DNA of 7,881 nt from contig CAMYAA010000030.1 of assembly GCA_947253615.1 (NCBI GenBank), positions 1 to 7,881 of the forward strand, in the 5' to 3' direction. Below the pieces are notes generated by a model that ran no database searches, was not told the origin of the DNA, and worked only from the letters and a program-made list of their open reading frames with translations. The translations under genes were made by a program, and so were the position numbers. This document shows, one piece after another, positions 6,118 to 7,881 of the stretch (the first letter of the stretch is position 1; each line of letters begins with the position of its first letter). Origin of the DNA: an uncultured Sutterellaceae bacterium (GTDB taxonomy: Bacteria > Pseudomonadota > Gammaproteobacteria > Burkholderiales > Burkholderiaceae_F).

Positions 6118-6190
6118 AAGGGGTCGACCATCAAACAATAAGGCTCCGGGGCCATGGTGGGCATGGCGCTCTCAAGGAGCATAAGGGGTC
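6115..6190. repeat. 11-bp direct repeat CATAAGGGGTC (6115-6125 and 6180-6190)
   Basis: The two identical copies lie 54 bases apart upstream of and at the radical SAM start. On the - strand each reads GACCCCTTATG: one supplies the chosen ATG and the other overlaps the candidate -10 element. They are 65 bases out of register, so the two ATGs are in different frames. The repeat may be coincidental. Confidence 0.6.
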
Positions 6191-6206
6191 CTTCAATGAT
6201 AAGCAA
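6178..6206 (-). promoter_or_regulatory. Candidate promoter for the radical SAM gene
   Basis: On the - strand TTGCTT (6206-6201) and TATGCT (6183-6178) are separated by 17 bases, placing the transcript start near 6171. It sits directly after the exporter terminator. The predicted leader includes a 6-bp hairpin, GCCATG/CATGGC (6151-6156 with 6162-6167), ahead of the start. Each hexamer only partly matches the consensus. Confidence 0.38.
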
Positions 6207-6207
6207 A

Positions 6208-6236
6208 GAGCACGACGGGCGGGGCCTATCGTGCTC
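6208..6236 (-). terminator. Terminator after the MATE exporter gene
   Basis: GAGCACGA (6208-6215) pairs perfectly with TCGTGCTC (6229-6236) around a GC-rich 13-base loop that can add three more pairs. On the - strand it begins 28 bases after the exporter stop and is followed by a short TTTGCTT. The U tract is weak, so termination may be incomplete. Confidence 0.6.
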
Positions 6237-6264
6237 AAAACTTCATCCTTCGAGGATCAGAGAA

Positions 6265-7677
6265 TTACCAAAGCTTGGCATTTGCCTTAGCTTGGGCAAT
6301 TTCCTCGGGACTATGAGGATCGTCTTTGGTACGTTGTTTACCGATCCAAAGGGCCATGGAGCCAATGGCAATCCCCGTAATGGTTAAGGCAAAGGCGGTT
6401 GCCCCCCAGAAGCCGTAGACGCCATAGGGACCGCCGAACATGTCAGCGTGGAACCCTAAGAAGTAACCGCCACCGAGACCGCAACCCCAGAGTAAGACCC
6501 CGTAGATGACCATCGGTAACTTCGTGACGCGATAGCCTCGAAGCGCAAAGCCGCTCACGCACTGAATCGAGTCAAAGACGTGATAAATACAGGCCGAGAT
6601 CAAGAGGGAGGCTGCGACCTTACGCACGCTGTCGTCACTCGAGTAGAGGGCCACCAAGGTCGAACGACCAAAGTACAAGCTCGTTACTAAGACGACGGCG
6701 ATGATGATCGTGACAGCTAAACTGCGCTTCATGATGACGTTAGCTAAGCTTGGCCACGTGGCTCCTAAGTTTTGGGCCACGAGTACCGAGGTAGCAATCC
6801 CCATGGAGAGCGGAATCATGTAGAGCATGCTCGTGACGTTACTCACGATTTGGTGAGCGGACATATATTCCGCGCCCAATCGGGAGACGAAAATCGCCAT
6901 TAACGTAAAGCTCGAGACTTCGAAAAAGCTCGATAACCCAATGGGCACGCCCACGCGCAATTGTTCTTTAATCAAATCCCAACGCGGCCAATTAAAGTGT
7001 AAGGCATGGAACTTACGAATAGGCTTGTCCCAGCGCCAAATGGCGTAGTAGCAGAAAAAGCCCAAGATATTTAATAACGCAAAGGAAACCCCAGCGCCCG
7101 CGCCCCCCATTTCAGGAAGGCCTAACCACCCGTACATGAAGACGGCGTTTAAAGGAGCCTTGAGGGCGAGCATTAAAAGCGAGACGTACATCGTCAAACG
7201 CGGACGGCTAATGGCCGAGTTGACGGAAATAAAGGTACGACCCCAGAAGCAAAACGGAATGGAAAGCCCCGTCCACCAGAGATAAACGCGGGCCATGTGA
7301 GCCACTTCACCGGAGACGCCCCCCATGTTGATCCACAAATCCGTGCTGAGCAATAAGGGCATACCAATGAAGGATAAGAAAAAGCCCAACCAAAGGTTTT
7401 GTTGAACCTCCTCACCCACGAGTGAGAATTTATTGGCCCCAAAGTGGTGTCCCGCGATTGGGGACAAACTCTGCAGAATCCCCACTAACGATAAGTACAC
7501 CAAAAGGGTGGCCGCTAAACCCAAGCCAATAGCGGCTAAGTGATCTTTCCCCAATTGGCCCGCCATGATGGTATCGATGGTGCCACTGAGGATCACTGCA
7601 ATGTTGGCCACGAAAATCGGGCCGGCAAGTTTCCCGAGCGCTTTTAACGAGATATCGGGAGCAGGAAGGTTAGACAT
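6265..7677 (-). CDS. MATE family multidrug exporter, NorM-like
   Basis: This inner-membrane antiporter would export cationic or amphipathic drugs and metabolites in exchange for Na+ or H+. The 470 residues form about twelve hydrophobic helices in two homologous halves. The first half starts at about 16 with the family motif SGTIDTIMAG (31-40), and the second at about 240 with VPIGLSSFFEVSSF. Three membrane acidic residues, D35, E253 and D369, stand where NorM of Vibrio cholerae has its cation-coordinating D36, E255 and D371, which supports a NorM-type coupled transporter. The C-terminal tail after about 445 is hydrophilic and charged. The start ATG 7677 fits the family, though no clear SD precedes it. 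It begins only 30 bases after the stop of the upstream partial gene, so the two are probably cotranscribed. The substrate cannot be read from the sequence, so no gene symbol is given. Confidence 0.92.
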   Translation of the reverse strand: MSNLPAPDISLKALGKLAGPIFVANIAVILSGTIDTIMAGQLGKDHLAAIGLGLAATLLVYLSLVGILQSLSPIAGHHFGANKFSLVGEEVQQNLWLGFFLSFIGMPLLLSTDLWINMGGVSGEVAHMARVYLWWTGLSIPFCFWGRTFISVNSAISRPRLTMYVSLLMLALKAPLNAVFMYGWLGLPEMGGAGAGVSFALLNILGFFCYYAIWRWDKPIRKFHALHFNWPRWDLIKEQLRVGVPIGLSSFFEVSSFTLMAIFVSRLGAEYMSAHQIVSNVTSMLYMIPLSMGIATSVLVAQNLGATWPSLANVIMKRSLAVTIIIAVVLVTSLYFGRSTLVALYSSDDSVRKVAASLLISACIYHVFDSIQCVSGFALRGYRVTKLPMVIYGVLLWGCGLGGGYFLGFHADMFGGPYGVYGFWGATAFALTITGIAIGSMALWIGKQRTKDDPHSPEEIAQAKANAKLW

Positions 7678-7701
7678 AGTTTTTCAAATAACTCAGGTAA
7701 G

Positions 7702-7717
7702 GAGTGACTAATCACTC
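7702..7717 (-). other. Small hairpin enclosing the stop codon of the upstream gene
   Basis: GAGTGA (7702-7707) and TCACTC (7712-7717) form a perfect 6-bp stem with a four-base loop. On the - strand the loop is TTAG and contains the TAG stop of the partial gene. No U tract follows, so it is not a standard terminator. It lies between two genes 30 bases apart and could tune expression of the exporter relative to the upstream gene, or be fortuitous. Confidence 0.4.
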
Positions 7718-7881
7718 ATTAAGTAAAAGAATTCATTGGTATGAGGACGGGCAATGGGCCCCGCCGCATTGTGGGGGACACTCATTTTTTCCGCACGTTT
7801 ATCTAAACGTACGAGCGTGAAGTGACACATTTTCACTTTGGCATTCACGACTTCAATGCCCGTTTTTTGACCTAAATAGGC
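7708..7881 (-). CDS. C-terminal 57 residues of a protein cut by the window edge, possibly a hotdog-fold thioesterase
   Basis: The - strand frame from base 7881 is open for 57 codons to TAG at 7710-7708 and has codon use like its neighbours. The residues run from AYLGQKTGIEVVNAKVKM through CHFTLVRLDK to PHTNEFFYLMSD at the end. The middle part, an alternating strand HFTLVRLDKRAEKMSVP, resembles the last beta strand of acyl-CoA thioesterases of the YbgC/YciA hotdog type (pattern FTFVALDE..RPVP), but with only a quarter to a third of such a protein visible this is a weak suggestion. The rest of the gene lies outside the window. The 30-base gap to the MATE exporter suggests one operon. It is too short to appear as a complete reading frame. 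Confidence 0.6.
   Translation of the reverse strand, partial: AYLGQKTGIEVVNAKVKMCHFTLVRLDKRAEKMSVPHNAAGPIARPHTNEFFYLMSD

Noticed and set aside
5928..6206. 92-codon - strand frame overlapping the radical SAM start
   Set aside because: It lies in another frame over the cysteine-motif region of a clear gene, and its sequence shows no recognisable fold; only its first part extends past the real gene.
6245..6257. ATCCT/AGGAT hairpin between the exporter stop and its terminator
   Set aside because: It is only five pairs with a three-base loop and no tail; likely chance.
1..7881. Insertion sequence, phage, CRISPR, toxin-antitoxin or other accessory system
   Set aside because: No transposase, integrase, terminal inverted repeats, spaced direct repeats or small paired genes are visible; the window is mostly conserved core genes.

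Overview
The window reads as ordinary chromosomal core sequence from a betaproteobacterium. The order cmk-rpsA-ihfB-lapB is the conserved proteobacterial (especially betaproteobacterial) arrangement. The mix of TTA/CGT-rich ordinary genes with a strongly codon-biased rpsA, plus an anaerobe-type radical SAM gene, would suit a gut Burkholderiales such as the Sutterella/Parasutterella group; that placement is an inference. I see no mobile element, phage, CRISPR array, tRNA or rRNA.

Layout: bases 1-633 are the 3' part of cmk (cytidylate kinase, + strand). An AU-rich leader with two hairpins follows, then rpsA (ribosomal protein S1, 742-2433) and ihfB (2455-2760), ending at a strong terminator (2777-2819). 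lapB (2981-4159) has its own good promoter and a foldable leader of about 110 nt; lapA, often found upstream of lapB, is missing. htpX (4311-5213) follows a 150-bp gap whose RNA can form a well-proportioned H-type pseudoknot. A pair of hairpins (5226-5304), the second a likely bidirectional terminator, closes the + strand block.

The rest is on the - strand. Reading right to left: the last 57 codons of an unrecognised protein (7708-7881, possibly a hotdog-fold thioesterase), a 12-helix NorM-like MATE exporter (6265-7677), a terminator, and a small stand-alone radical SAM protein of unknown substrate (5341-6117) with its own candidate promoter.

Functionally, the first part is nucleotide supply, translation and nucleoid architecture. 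The middle pairs two envelope quality-control factors that both relate to FtsH: LapB (LpxC turnover, lipopolysaccharide balance) and HtpX (membrane protease). The most interesting material is non-coding: the SD-less rpsA start region, the lapB leader in place of lapA, and above all the candidate htpX pseudoknot. The radical SAM gene is the main protein of unknown function.
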